Below are positions 17,647-25,892 of a DNA stretch of 64,000 nt, in pieces. Position 1 is the stretch's first letter. Every line of letters starts with the position of its first letter. The position numbers and the translations under genes are program-made. The notes beneath the pieces were generated by a model. The model was not told the origin of the DNA and ran no database searches. It worked only from the letters and a program-made list of their open reading frames with translations. Location of the stretch: NCBI GenBank assembly GCA_002067975.1, contig MVRS01000242.1, forward strand, positions 1 to 64,000, written 5' to 3'. Source of the stretch: Syntrophorhabdus sp. PtaU1.Bin058 (lineage in GTDB: Bacteria > Desulfobacterota > Syntrophorhabdia > Syntrophorhabdales > Syntrophorhabdaceae).

Positions 17647-19352
17647 TGATGCTCTATCACGATGTACTCATTGTTGGCGGCGGCCTCGCCGGACTCCGGG
17701 CAGCAGTCGGTTTGTGCGATAAGTATGACGTAGGGCTTCTTTCAAAGGTCTATCCCATACGGTCCCATTCGATCGCCGCACAGGGCGGAATAAACGCGGC
17801 GCTCGCAAACAATCCAAACGGCAAGGATGATACCTGGGAAAAACACACCTTTGACACGGTCAAGGGCAGTGATTACCTTGCCGACCAGGACGCAGCCGAA
17901 CTTATGTGCCAGGAGGCCATCAAGGTCGTCTATGAGATGGAACACTGGGGATGTCCCTTCAGCCGTTTCCCCGACGGTTCCATTGCCCAGAGACCCTTCG
18001 GCGGCGCCGGGTATCCGAGGACGTGCTTCTCAACGGACCTCACGGGCCATGTCCTGCTCAACACGCTCTATGAGAGGTCCGTCTTTAAAGGGGTGAAGGT
18101 CTATCCCGAATGGTTCGTCATCGCCCTTGTAAACGATGGAGGCCAATGCCACGGCGTCATTGCCTTCGATCTCAAGAACGGGGAGATCGTCCCGATCCGT
18201 GCGAAGGCGACCCTCTTTGCAACGGGTGGATACGGGAGGGTATACTTCTATTCCACCAATGCCCTCATCAATACGGGCAGCGGCATCGGGATCGCCTATA
18301 AGGCTGGTGTCCCCATAAAGGACATGGAATTCGTGCAGTTCCATCCCACCGCCTTGATCGGCACGAACATCCTCATGACAGAGGCGTGCCGCGGCGAGGG
18401 CGGATATCTCACAAACAAGGACGGCGAGAGGTTCATGAAGCGTTATGTGCCGAATGCGATGGAGCTCGCCCCGCGGGATATCGTATCGAGGAGCATCCAG
18501 ACGGAGATCGATGAGGGGAGAGGGCTTGAGCATCCCCTCGGCAAATATATCAACCTTGATTTGCGCCACCTTGGCGCAGAAAAGATACTGGCAAGGCTGC
18601 CGGGGATCCGGAACATATGCTTAGATTTTATCGGGATCGACCCGATACTGGAACCGATCCCGATCATGCCCTGCCAGCACTATTCCATGGGCGGCATAGA
18701 CACCAACGAGAGATGCGAGACCGACGTGAAGGGATTTTATGGCGCCGGGGAATGCGCCTGCGTAAGCGTCCACGGGGCAAACAGGCTTGGCGGCAATTCC
18801 CTGCTCGAAACGATCGTCTTCGGGAAGCTGGCATCCTTTGCCATCGATGAATATCTCCAGAACGGTGAGATAAAGACGGATGAAGGCCTCCTCATGAGCA
18901 GAAAAGAGGAGATGGAAAAGAAGATACACGGATTGATCCGTGAAGGGAAAGAAAAACCGTACACGATCCTCGCGGACCTGAGCAAGACGATGAGCAGCCT
19001 TGTAGGCATATTCAGGAAGAAAGAGGAGCTTGCCCAGGCCCTGAAAAATATCGAAGCAGCGAAAGAGCGGTACAGGCACGTGCACGTTTCATCGCCCAAG
19101 CTCCATATGAACCATGAACTCCTGAATGCCGTCGAGCTCGAATACATGCTCGATGTGGCCCACACCATTGCGCTGGGGGCACACCTCAGAGAAGAGAGCA
19201 GGGGAGCGCATTTCAGGAGAGACTTCAACGCAAGGAACGATACCGACTGGCTTAAACATACGATCGCGAAGATAGGCAAGGACGGCGAGCCCGTCATCTC
19301 CTCCAAGAAGGTCATGATAACGAAATACCAGCCGATGGAGAGGAAATATTGA
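17646..19352 (+). CDS. sdhA: Succinate dehydrogenase/fumarate reductase flavoprotein
   Basis: A 568-residue FAD subunit. The dinucleotide motif GGGLAGLRAA lies near residue 10. The His for covalent FAD is in PIRSHSIAAQGG (near residue 42). Substrate-site residues are in FVQFHPTAL (near 225-233) and the C-terminal FAD block reads HGANRLGGNSLLE. Direction cannot be read from sequence; the downstream Rieske/cytochrome b genes favour succinate oxidation. It is coupled to the anchor by TAATG and to sdhB by a four-base TTGA overlap. Confidence 0.96.
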   Translation: MMLYHDVLIVGGGLAGLRAAVGLCDKYDVGLLSKVYPIRSHSIAAQGGINAALANNPNGKDDTWEKHTFDTVKGSDYLADQDAAELMCQEAIKVVYEMEHWGCPFSRFPDGSIAQRPFGGAGYPRTCFSTDLTGHVLLNTLYERSVFKGVKVYPEWFVIALVNDGGQCHGVIAFDLKNGEIVPIRAKATLFATGGYGRVYFYSTNALINTGSGIGIAYKAGVPIKDMEFVQFHPTALIGTNILMTEACRGEGGYLTNKDGERFMKRYVPNAMELAPRDIVSRSIQTEIDEGRGLEHPLGKYINLDLRHLGAEKILARLPGIRNICLDFIGIDPILEPIPIMPCQHYSMGGIDTNERCETDVKGFYGAGECACVSVHGANRLGGNSLLETIVFGKLASFAIDEYLQNGEIKTDEGLLMSRKEEMEKKIHGLIREGKEKPYTILADLSKTMSSLVGIFRKKEELAQALKNIEAAKERYRHVHVSSPKLHMNHELLNAVELEYMLDVAHTIALGAHLREESRGAHFRRDFNARNDTDWLKHTIAKIGKDGEPVISSKKVMITKYQPMERKY

Positions 19353-20083
19353 TAACCGCAAGCGAATATACATTCAAGATCCTGCGGTATGACGCGAAGG
19401 AACCGGAGGCAGAGCCCTTTTTTGAAACATACCGCATAAAGGTACTGACCGGCTTGACGGTCCTCGGGGTCCTCCTCCGCATCAGGGACGAGATAGACGG
19501 GACCCTTTCGTTCCGCTCATCCTGTAGATCCGCCGTGTGCGGCTCCTGCGCCATGGTGATCAACGGGAAGATAGACCTCGCGTGCAGGACCCAGGTCGCA
19601 ACCTTCGGATCAAACACGATCGTCCTCGAGCCCCTCCCGAACTTCGAGATCATAAAAGACCTCGTGGTGGACATGACGCCCTTCTGGAACATGTACGAGA
19701 AGATAAAGCCCTACCTGATACGGACAAGTGCCGACCCCGAAAAGGAGATCGAGCAGAGCGAGGAGGAACGGAGCCGCATCGATCAATTCGTGAACTGCAT
19801 CCTCTGCGCCTCCTGCTACGGGGCGTGTCCTGTCCTCGCCAGGGACCCGGAATACGCGGGACCCGCGGCCCTCGCAAAGCTCGAACGTTTTGCGCTGGAT
19901 TCGAGGGACGAAAGGCCTGCAAGCGCCCTTGACGCAGTGAACGACGAAAAAGGCGTCTGGGGCTGCGACACAATATTGCGGTGCATCGAGGCCTGCCCCA
20001 AGGATGTCCGTCCCACCGATTCCATCGTAAGCTTGAGAAAAAAGCTCATCAAGCACAAGCTCTTCGGAAAGGGGATAAGATGA
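19349..20083 (+). CDS. sdhB: Succinate dehydrogenase/fumarate reductase iron-sulfur subunit
   Basis: A 244-residue subunit with three clusters. The plant-type [2Fe-2S] set is CRSAVCGSC with a later Cys in IDLAC (about 59-80). CILCASCYGACP (about 151-162) and C-x-EACP (about 214) give the [4Fe-4S] and [3Fe-4S] sets. It moves electrons from SdhA to the anchor. The start is TTG 19349 within the sdhA stop. The stop overlaps the Rieske ATG by four bases (ATGA), tying complex II to the Rieske protein. Confidence 0.95.
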   Translation: MITASEYTFKILRYDAKEPEAEPFFETYRIKVLTGLTVLGVLLRIRDEIDGTLSFRSSCRSAVCGSCAMVINGKIDLACRTQVATFGSNTIVLEPLPNFEIIKDLVVDMTPFWNMYEKIKPYLIRTSADPEKEIEQSEEERSRIDQFVNCILCASCYGACPVLARDPEYAGPAALAKLERFALDSRDERPASALDAVNDEKGVWGCDTILRCIEACPKDVRPTDSIVSLRKKLIKHKLFGKGIR

Positions 20084-20550
20084 AGATCGCCTATTCCCTC
20101 GTAACGAGAAGGACCTTTCTCAACACCCTCTTCGGTGGATGGCTTGTTGCATTTTGCGGCGGGAGTCTCTATGCCCTCCTGAAATTCGCCTTCCCCACGC
20201 TCGGAAAAGAGCCGGATTTTGTGGTCCTCAAGGCAGGCGACTTTATAAACATACCCGCCAACTCCGTGAAGCCCTTTGCGTGGGGCGGGAAACTCGGTCT
20301 TTTTTTCAAAAAAGCGAACGGCTCAACATGCGCCCTGAAAGGCGTATGCACACATATGGAGTGCAACATCACCTACAAACCGGAAGATAAGAAATTCTAC
20401 TGCGCCTGTCACAAGGGCTGGTTCGATGAAAACGGGAAAAACATAGACGGTCCGCCGCCGAAACCGCTTGAGTTTTTCGAGATCACCACCGAAGGGGAAA
20501 AACTCATCGTTGCGAAAAAGGGGATAAAGGTTGAGCTGCCAAAGGCTTAG
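20080..20550 (+). CDS. petA: Rieske [2Fe-2S] protein
   Basis: A 156-residue Rieske subunit of a bc/b6f-type complex. The N-terminus has a twin-arginine-like motif (TRRTFLN) and one transmembrane anchor. The cluster ligands are in CTHMEC and CACHKGWFD, giving two Cys and two His with the disulfide cysteines also present. It oxidises quinol together with cytochrome b. Start ATG 20080 overlaps sdhB; the cytochrome b frame begins 20 bases before its end. Confidence 0.93.
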   Translation: MKIAYSLVTRRTFLNTLFGGWLVAFCGGSLYALLKFAFPTLGKEPDFVVLKAGDFINIPANSVKPFAWGGKLGLFFKKANGSTCALKGVCTHMECNITYKPEDKKFYCACHKGWFDENGKNIDGPPPKPLEFFEITTEGEKLIVAKKGIKVELPKA

Positions 20551-21595
20551 GAACTGGATCGAAGAGAGATACGACGTGGAGGAGATGAGGAGGCTTGTCA
20601 AACACAAGCTCGTCCCCGTCCATCAGTATGAGATCTGGTACTATACGGGCGGCATCGCCATGTTCCTCTTTATCCTCCAGTTCATCACGGGCATGGTGCT
20701 TGCCTTTTACTATATCCCATACTTCGAACACGCCAACAAGAGCGTCATCGAGATCGTCACCAAGCTGAACATGGGGTGGTTCTTCCGCTCCCTCCACCAC
20801 TGGGGTGCGCAGCTCGCCATCACGGTCCTCTTTATCCACGCCTTCAGCACGCTCCTCCTTAAGTCCTACAGGAAGCCAAGGGAGCTTTTGTGGGTATCTG
20901 GGTTCATACTCCTTGGGATATCGATCTTTTTCGGCCTGAGCGGCTACCTGCTCCTCTGGGACGAACGGGCATTCGCGGCGGTCCGCGTGGCGACGGGCGG
21001 TGCCGGCAACCTTCCCGTCATAGGCGGCTTTATCAAGGCATTCCTCCGGGGCGGCATCGATGTAACCGGCGACACGCTGACCCGTTTTTACGCGTTCCAC
21101 GTATCGGTCCTGCCGCTTGTTACGCTCTTTCTCATCGGCATACACGTGCTTCTCGTCCAGTATCACGGTATGAGTGTGCCCCTGTCCATTGAGAAGGAAC
21201 CTCAAAGACAGGTACCCTTCTTTCCGAACCTTTTTTATAAAGACCTTATCATCTGGCTCGTGGTGCTGGGCATCATGGTATCGCTGGCAGTCCTGCTCCC
21301 CCCTGAGATAGGGAAAAAGGCAGACCCGCTTGCACCGGCGCCGGAGAATATCAAGCCGGAATGGTACTTCCTGTTCCTCTTCCAGACATTAAAATTATTC
21401 CCAGGCGAGATCATGGGGTTAAACGGCGAGACGATCGCCATCATCCTCATATCATGCGGGATACTCTTCTTCTTCCTTATCCCCTTCTTTGACAGGAAAT
21501 CAAGCCGGGGAGAGAAGAGCGTCCTCTTTACCTGGATAGGTGTTCTCTACACACTGTATTTTATCGTCATGACGATCATCGGGTTTGTGAGCTAA
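20531..21595 (+). CDS. petB: Cytochrome b of a bc/b6f-type complex, fused
   Basis: A 354-residue protein that joins the b6-like N-terminal part and the subunit IV-like part. Heme ligands are expected in the His pairs of FRSLHHWGAQL and FIHAF (helix II) and in FYAFHVSVLP and IGIHVLL (helix IV). PEWYF near residue 276 is the conserved quinol-oxidising PEWY motif. The start TTG 20531 retains the conserved N-terminal WIEERYDVEE; ATG 20585 would remove it. No cytochrome c1 or f gene follows. Confidence 0.93.
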   Translation: MSCQRLRNWIEERYDVEEMRRLVKHKLVPVHQYEIWYYTGGIAMFLFILQFITGMVLAFYYIPYFEHANKSVIEIVTKLNMGWFFRSLHHWGAQLAITVLFIHAFSTLLLKSYRKPRELLWVSGFILLGISIFFGLSGYLLLWDERAFAAVRVATGGAGNLPVIGGFIKAFLRGGIDVTGDTLTRFYAFHVSVLPLVTLFLIGIHVLLVQYHGMSVPLSIEKEPQRQVPFFPNLFYKDLIIWLVVLGIMVSLAVLLPPEIGKKADPLAPAPENIKPEWYFLFLFQTLKLFPGEIMGLNGETIAIILISCGILFFFLIPFFDRKSSRGEKSVLFTWIGVLYTLYFIVMTIIGFVS

Positions 21596-21604
21596 GGGGG
21601 ATAT

Positions 21605-21853
21605 ATGAAAAGGATCATCTTCGCCGTCTCGTTCTTCTTCGCGAATGCCCTTGACCTCTTCGCCCAGGACAAGGCGATAGAGGTCTTCCCTTCCGCGCCC
21701 TATGACAGGTTTATCATCTTCCAGGCGCTGGCGCTGTTCTGGATAGGCATCATCGGTCTTATCGTCATCATCAGGATGAAGCTCAGAGAGATTGAAAGAA
21801 TCCAGAAGATGGGGATAGATCGGGAACAGAAAGATACCCCTCTGCTTGACTAA
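21605..21853 (+). CDS. Small membrane protein of the cytochrome b operon
   Basis: An 82-residue protein, not recognised. It has an N-terminal signal segment (MKRIIFAVSFFFANALDLFA), a short periplasmic part, a transmembrane helix (ALALFWIGIIGLIVIIRMK) and a charged cytoplasmic tail. GGGGGATAT precedes ATG 21605 and it lies nine bases after cytochrome b. It is probably an accessory or assembly subunit of the Rieske/b complex (inference from position). Confidence 0.75.
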   Translation: MKRIIFAVSFFFANALDLFAQDKAIEVFPSAPYDRFIIFQALALFWIGIIGLIVIIRMKLREIERIQKMGIDREQKDTPLLD

Positions 21854-21880
21854 ACCGTTTCAAACTATTATTATTTCACA

Positions 21881-23770
21881 ATGTATCGTTCCATTACAAG
21901 GAATACCCTTTTTTCATCCTCCGCCATTCAGAAAATACGTGCCTTGCCGGCGGAAGACAGTATCCATACGTCTCTCCTGGAGATCCTCACAAAGTTTCAG
22001 GATATTAAAAAGTTCGCGAGCGAGATCCACACTGAGATCCACGTCGTAAAACCCATCCTGAAGATCCTCGGGCTTTCCTATGAATCAAAACCAAAGTTCT
22101 TTGAGGAGCACATAAAGGAACCCGATGCGGTACTCTTTGTATCGGAAGAAGAGAGGTTCAAAAGCTCCCGGCTCTGGGGGACCGTCGATTACTACGCAAA
22201 GGCGCTCGGGATATTGCTCCTCAAAAGATACGGGAGGAACCTGCAGGAGGGCATCACCGGTTTCTTTCTCGAATTCGAGAACAGGATACCCACATATCAG
22301 ATCGCATATCTCTTAAAGAAATCGAAAACCCCCTGGGGGATTCTCACAAACGGACGGGACTGGATACTCGTAAAAAGGCCCGTAAACTATGAATTACGGC
22401 TCCTCGCGCTTGACCTTGAAACGGCGATGTTTGAAAATGACCGGGACGCGCTGCAGCTCTTCTATGAAATCTTCTCCCTCACGGGGCTGACAAAAACAGT
22501 CCCCGACATCCTGGAGTGGGAGAGGGATTACCTCATCGAATTCCTGAAAGAAAAGAGGGATTCTGTCCAGAGATCATTACAGGGGGCCAGAAAAAAGGTC
22601 GAGGTATATCCGAGACTCATCGATTCCTTCAAAGAACTCTTCGGGGACAGGCAACTGCAATACTCCGAGTCATACCTCCTGGAGAAAAAGGTGGACCTGC
22701 CGCAAAAGCTCTACACGCAACCCGATGAGATCAGCGAACATAATGTGTCGGATATCTCGTCCTTTCTTTTCAGCAAAAAGGGGTATCAGACGAATACGGA
22801 CCTTGAGGAGATCTTCCTTGCCGATAAAAGTGCTTATACCACAAAAGAGCAGCTTCTCTCACTGACAATCCTCGACATGACCCCGAATTTCGGCAATCTT
22901 GCCAGCGACCTTATCGAAGGGCTCGCATATTTTGCCTTTGTCCTTCCATACCGTGAAAAAAATACCTTTGTCGCCGAATGGGAGGATGAGACACTGGTCA
23001 AGCGATACATCATTGACAACATCCTTTACGGCATAGAACGTTCACACCTTGCCCTTGATATCCTGCAAACCATGACAATGAACCGCTTCAAGACCAAGGC
23101 AAGACATTTCAAATACGGCAATCCCCTGATCGGTATGTCCATTGCAGATATGACGGCCTATTTCGACACAAAAAGCCAGATGGGTCTTTTCAACAAGAAT
23201 CCGCAGGACCTCATCAACGACTTCAGGGAGATGTACAGACTCTATTTCACCCTTTCAGACAGGATCAAGGAAGATATTCAGGTACGGGAAGACCTCGAAA
23301 GGAAGCTCAAACGATACGGGGAAAGGATACGCGACGCAATGGATCTCATCACCTCAACGTATTTCACGAAAACGGTGGACAGTAAAAAGATCCAGGATGT
23401 CCTCTCCAACCTCGACAGCGACGACGCTACCTGGGAAAACCTGACGAAAAAGGACTGGTTCATCGATGCCAGATCACTGGCGGGGAACAACGGCTTTTTC
23501 CACTTTGACGTGGGGTTCCCGTTCCTCCTGCACAACTCGTTCGATCTCATCTTTGTCCAGCCTGCCCTTCAATATGTCTGGGAAGAGAGTTTCCCTGTAG
23601 CCGAGGCGACAAAGGCATATATCAAAAGGGGCACACCCTACCTGAAACAGGGGGGCAAGATGGTGATCGTCCTCGACAATCCCGGAGATGACCTGATGGA
23701 AGAGTTGAGGAGATCAACACGATACGAAACCGGGCTACAGGGCGGATTCGTCATCCTGAAGAAAAAATAA
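21881..23770 (+). CDS. Type IIG RM-like protein with degenerate catalytic motifs
   Basis: A 629-residue protein laid out like a type IIG (Eco57I/PglX-type) restriction-methylation enzyme. The nuclease-like N-terminus has PDAVLF (near residue 80) and KTPWGILTNGRDW (near 148-160). A helical part and a Rossmann methylase region with NILYGIERSHLALDI and GNPLIG (near 412) follow. Catalytic motifs are abnormal: motif I reads DMTPNFGN (near 331) where DPACGSG is expected, the NPPY position reads VQPAL (near 559), and the E-x-K of the nuclease appears as LLLK before RYGRNL. The frame is intact and codon use ordinary, so it is retained rather than decaying. It lies 27 bases after the cytochrome b operon. 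Function unknown. Confidence 0.7.
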   Translation: MYRSITRNTLFSSSAIQKIRALPAEDSIHTSLLEILTKFQDIKKFASEIHTEIHVVKPILKILGLSYESKPKFFEEHIKEPDAVLFVSEEERFKSSRLWGTVDYYAKALGILLLKRYGRNLQEGITGFFLEFENRIPTYQIAYLLKKSKTPWGILTNGRDWILVKRPVNYELRLLALDLETAMFENDRDALQLFYEIFSLTGLTKTVPDILEWERDYLIEFLKEKRDSVQRSLQGARKKVEVYPRLIDSFKELFGDRQLQYSESYLLEKKVDLPQKLYTQPDEISEHNVSDISSFLFSKKGYQTNTDLEEIFLADKSAYTTKEQLLSLTILDMTPNFGNLASDLIEGLAYFAFVLPYREKNTFVAEWEDETLVKRYIIDNILYGIERSHLALDILQTMTMNRFKTKARHFKYGNPLIGMSIADMTAYFDTKSQMGLFNKNPQDLINDFREMYRLYFTLSDRIKEDIQVREDLERKLKRYGERIRDAMDLITSTYFTKTVDSKKIQDVLSNLDSDDATWENLTKKDWFIDARSLAGNNGFFHFDVGFPFLLHNSFDLIFVQPALQYVWEESFPVAEATKAYIKRGTPYLKQGGKMVIVLDNPGDDLMEELRRSTRYETGLQGGFVILKKK

Positions 23771-24188
23771 TCAGTCCGTAAAGATCGTATATCGTATGTC
23801 GACCGTAAGTCGTAAGGCGTGAGTCGTGAGGGGATTACTACCGCAAACAAATCGTGGATCGTAGTTCTCGTATCGATATTTCCCGAAAGAAGGTTCTGCG
23901 TGATGCGTTCGGCGAAGAGGCTCTTCCAGTCATGAGGACATCGGTGTCGGGCTTTCCCCGCAAACACGTGGAATAAAGGCAGTTAATAGTGAACGGTGAA
24001 AGCCTTGTCCCTCGTTGCTTGTCACTGGTTTGAACAAGTATCCAGCGACGAGCATCCGGCATCTGGTCTATTTAGTCTTTTCGTCTTAACCTTGAACGTT
24101 GAACAGATTTTTTGTCCCCTCACGATTTACGCCTAACGCCTTACGGGTTTATGCTTCTCGCTATCTACTATTCACTATCGACTATTCA
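23771..24188. repeat. Gene-free region filled with heptad arrays
   Basis: Seven in-phase heptamers occupy 23783-23831 (GATCGTA, TATCGTA, CGTAAGT, CGTGAGT and variants). 24010-24065 holds the CCTCGTT/GCATCCG vocabulary, 24084-24104 the TCTTAAC/GTTGAAC one, 24118-24145 the CCTCACG/CCTTACG one and 24161-24188 the CTATCTA/CTATTCA one. The last array overlaps the recO stop. No gene is seen. The stretch 24004-24107 is related to 35005-35126. Confidence 0.85.
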
Positions 24189-24982
24189 CTGTTGGTTGCT
24201 ATAAGTCCCTTCAATATCCGGTACGATTTGAACTCCACGTCGAGATGGAAGGTCATGAAGCCCTCCATAATATCCTGAGCCGCCTTCTCAAAACCATTGT
24301 TCAGGTATACCGGCCCTTTCTCCGCACACCCTGAGGCGGCCTGAAATCCCGGCGCGGTGCTGCCGTTGCCCTGCTGGACGGACACGATGCCCTCTATGAC
24401 GCCTTTCGCACAGACCTGGTGGGGAAGCGATGGCGCACACCTATGGCAGAGAACACCGCCCCTTTCCTTAGAAAAGAATATCTTCTCATCTGCCGCCATG
24501 GCCTGTCCACAATAGACACAGGCATGGAAGTTGGGCATAAAACCGAGGACCTCCAGCATCCTGAGCTGGTAATGGAGTATATCGTCATAGCTGAACTCGG
24601 CCGCCCTGACGCCCTGGAGCGCCTCCGCCAGTACGTTGAAGAGGTCGTCATGCCGTTCCCTTTCTTTCGTCAGCCTGTCGACGAACTCCACGAAGAAACC
24701 CGCTGTGCAGGCCCGTTTCAGGCTCTTCTCGATCCCGCTGTTCGTCTCAACGATGTCGGCGTTTTCTATCCTCACCATCCCTCTTCCATATTTTTCAAAA
24801 TATTCAACCCTGATATGGTTAAACGGCTCAAGGGTGTTGGCAAATCTCTTCTGGCTTTTATTGGCGCCCTTCGCGATCGCCGCGACCTTCCCCGACGACA
24901 GCGTGAAGAGTCTGATGATCTTGTCCGATTCCCCGTAGGACCTCTTGAAGAGGACTATCGCCTCGTCCTTATGCAGCGCCAT
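24182..24982 (-). CDS. recO: DNA repair protein RecO
   Basis: A 266-residue RecO, which anneals SSB-coated strands and works with RecF and RecR in recombinational repair. The N-terminal OB fold begins EAIVLFKRSYGESDKI; the C-terminal half has the zinc-finger cysteines CVYCGQ and CHRC (near residues 153 and 177). The length is normal to slightly long. The last codons (…NSE, stop) are encoded by a CTATTCA/CTATCGA heptad array. Divergent from the small RNA and transcribed alone. Confidence 0.93.
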   Translation of the reverse strand: MALHKDEAIVLFKRSYGESDKIIRLFTLSSGKVAAIAKGANKSQKRFANTLEPFNHIRVEYFEKYGRGMVRIENADIVETNSGIEKSLKRACTAGFFVEFVDRLTKERERHDDLFNVLAEALQGVRAAEFSYDDILHYQLRMLEVLGFMPNFHACVYCGQAMAADEKIFFSKERGGVLCHRCAPSLPHQVCAKGVIEGIVSVQQGNGSTAPGFQAASGCAEKGPVYLNNGFEKAAQDIMEGFMTFHLDVEFKSYRILKGLIATNSE

Positions 24983-25047
24983 GCTTTACCTTATCCTCTT
25001 TTCCATTTTACTCCCTCTGTCCATTAAATTCACCTTGATTTTAGGGC

Positions 25048-25076
25048 TTGACAAATTATTTTTGATTGCATATAGT
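25048..25076 (+). promoter_or_regulatory. Near-perfect sigma-70 promoter of a small RNA
   Basis: TTGACA (25048-25053), a 17-base spacer and TATAGT (25071-25076): a perfect -35, ideal spacing and five of six -10 bases. No coding frame follows in this direction before the terminator. Confidence 0.8.
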
Positions 25077-25082
25077 TAACTA

Positions 25083-25153
25083 AAGTTTGATGTTGGATCG
25101 GGGTGTCACCCGGTCGGTAGAGGCCTCTCATAGTGAGAGGCTTTCTGCTTTTT
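25083..25153 (+). ncRNA. Putative orphan small RNA, about 70 nt
   Basis: A transcript of about 70 bases is predicted between the promoter at 25048-25076 and an intrinsic terminator. Hairpin 1 (25096-25115) has a seven-pair stem and loop GTGTCA. The terminator stem pairs GCCTCTCA (25123-25130) with TGAGAGGC (25134-25141) around TAG, then T-rich bases ending in five T (25149-25153). The last bases overlap the 3' end of the opposite-strand DUF3800 gene by two positions. It matches no RNA family I recognise. Antisense action on the DUF3800 mRNA end or trans action are both possible. Confidence 0.6.
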
Positions 25154-25892
25154 ATGGAAAGACCTTTAATCCCCACCCCTTATACTCTCCCTTTTTGTTA
25201 CAATAGATTTTTTTCTCAATGATATCAAATGGTATATACGGTATTTCAGGATTCAACAGATGCCTTGCCAGCGGATAGGCACATAAATCTGCAATTTGCA
25301 GCCCCGTCACATTCTCTTTTTTACTATAAAATCCAAAACTCAATATGGTCTTTTTCAGTCTTTGGCTGCTTATGTAATATGTCCCACGGTCCAGGATAGA
25401 GTTGAAGTGCGAGAGAAGCAATGTATCCTCTTTTTTTCCACGTTCTTCTACCTCAATTTCTACGGTTCCATTTTTGTCTAAGCTGTCTAAACAAAACATA
25501 AGCCGTTCAATAATAAAGGACAAGGAAAGGCTGTAAGGGTCTTTTGCAGACTTGCCATATTTTTTTATGTGCTTCTCTTTATTAATACCTGCACCAATGA
25601 TCTTGTAGGTTGTATTCTCGATAATCTTGTTCAAAGCAGCATAGAAACTCGCTTTGATATCCAGATTGAATAATATCTGGAATGGACCTTCACACTTTCG
25701 TATTTCTCGTGAATGAAGGATAATCTGTGTTGTCTTAAAGTATTTGGTTTTAAAGGTATTAATGTCGGTTTCCATTTTATTGAGATCGTCTTCCTGGAAT
25801 AGACATCCGCAAAGAAGAAAAAGAGGAAAATTTTTGTCAATATAGCTCAACCCGTGGTCGCCTGTTTCATCAAGAAAAAAGCGGTATTTCAT
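25152..25892 (-). CDS. DUF3800 protein, RM-associated
   Basis: A 246-residue DUF3800 protein, a family with an RNase H-like fold often found beside restriction or phage genes. Seen are the N-terminal FFLDETGDHG with its conserved Asp/Glu, an internal DSLDKNGTVEIEVEERGK block and, near the C-terminus, LQIADLCAYPLARHLLNP, the second acidic motif. Its ATG overlaps the hsdS stop by four bases (ATGA), so it is coupled to the RM genes. Base composition is AT-rich like its neighbours in the island. A nuclease role is inference. Confidence 0.85.
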   Translation of the reverse strand: MKYRFFLDETGDHGLSYIDKNFPLFLLCGCLFQEDDLNKMETDINTFKTKYFKTTQIILHSREIRKCEGPFQILFNLDIKASFYAALNKIIENTTYKIIGAGINKEKHIKKYGKSAKDPYSLSLSFIIERLMFCLDSLDKNGTVEIEVEERGKKEDTLLLSHFNSILDRGTYYISSQRLKKTILSFGFYSKKENVTGLQIADLCAYPLARHLLNPEIPYIPFDIIEKKIYCNKKGEYKGWGLKVFP

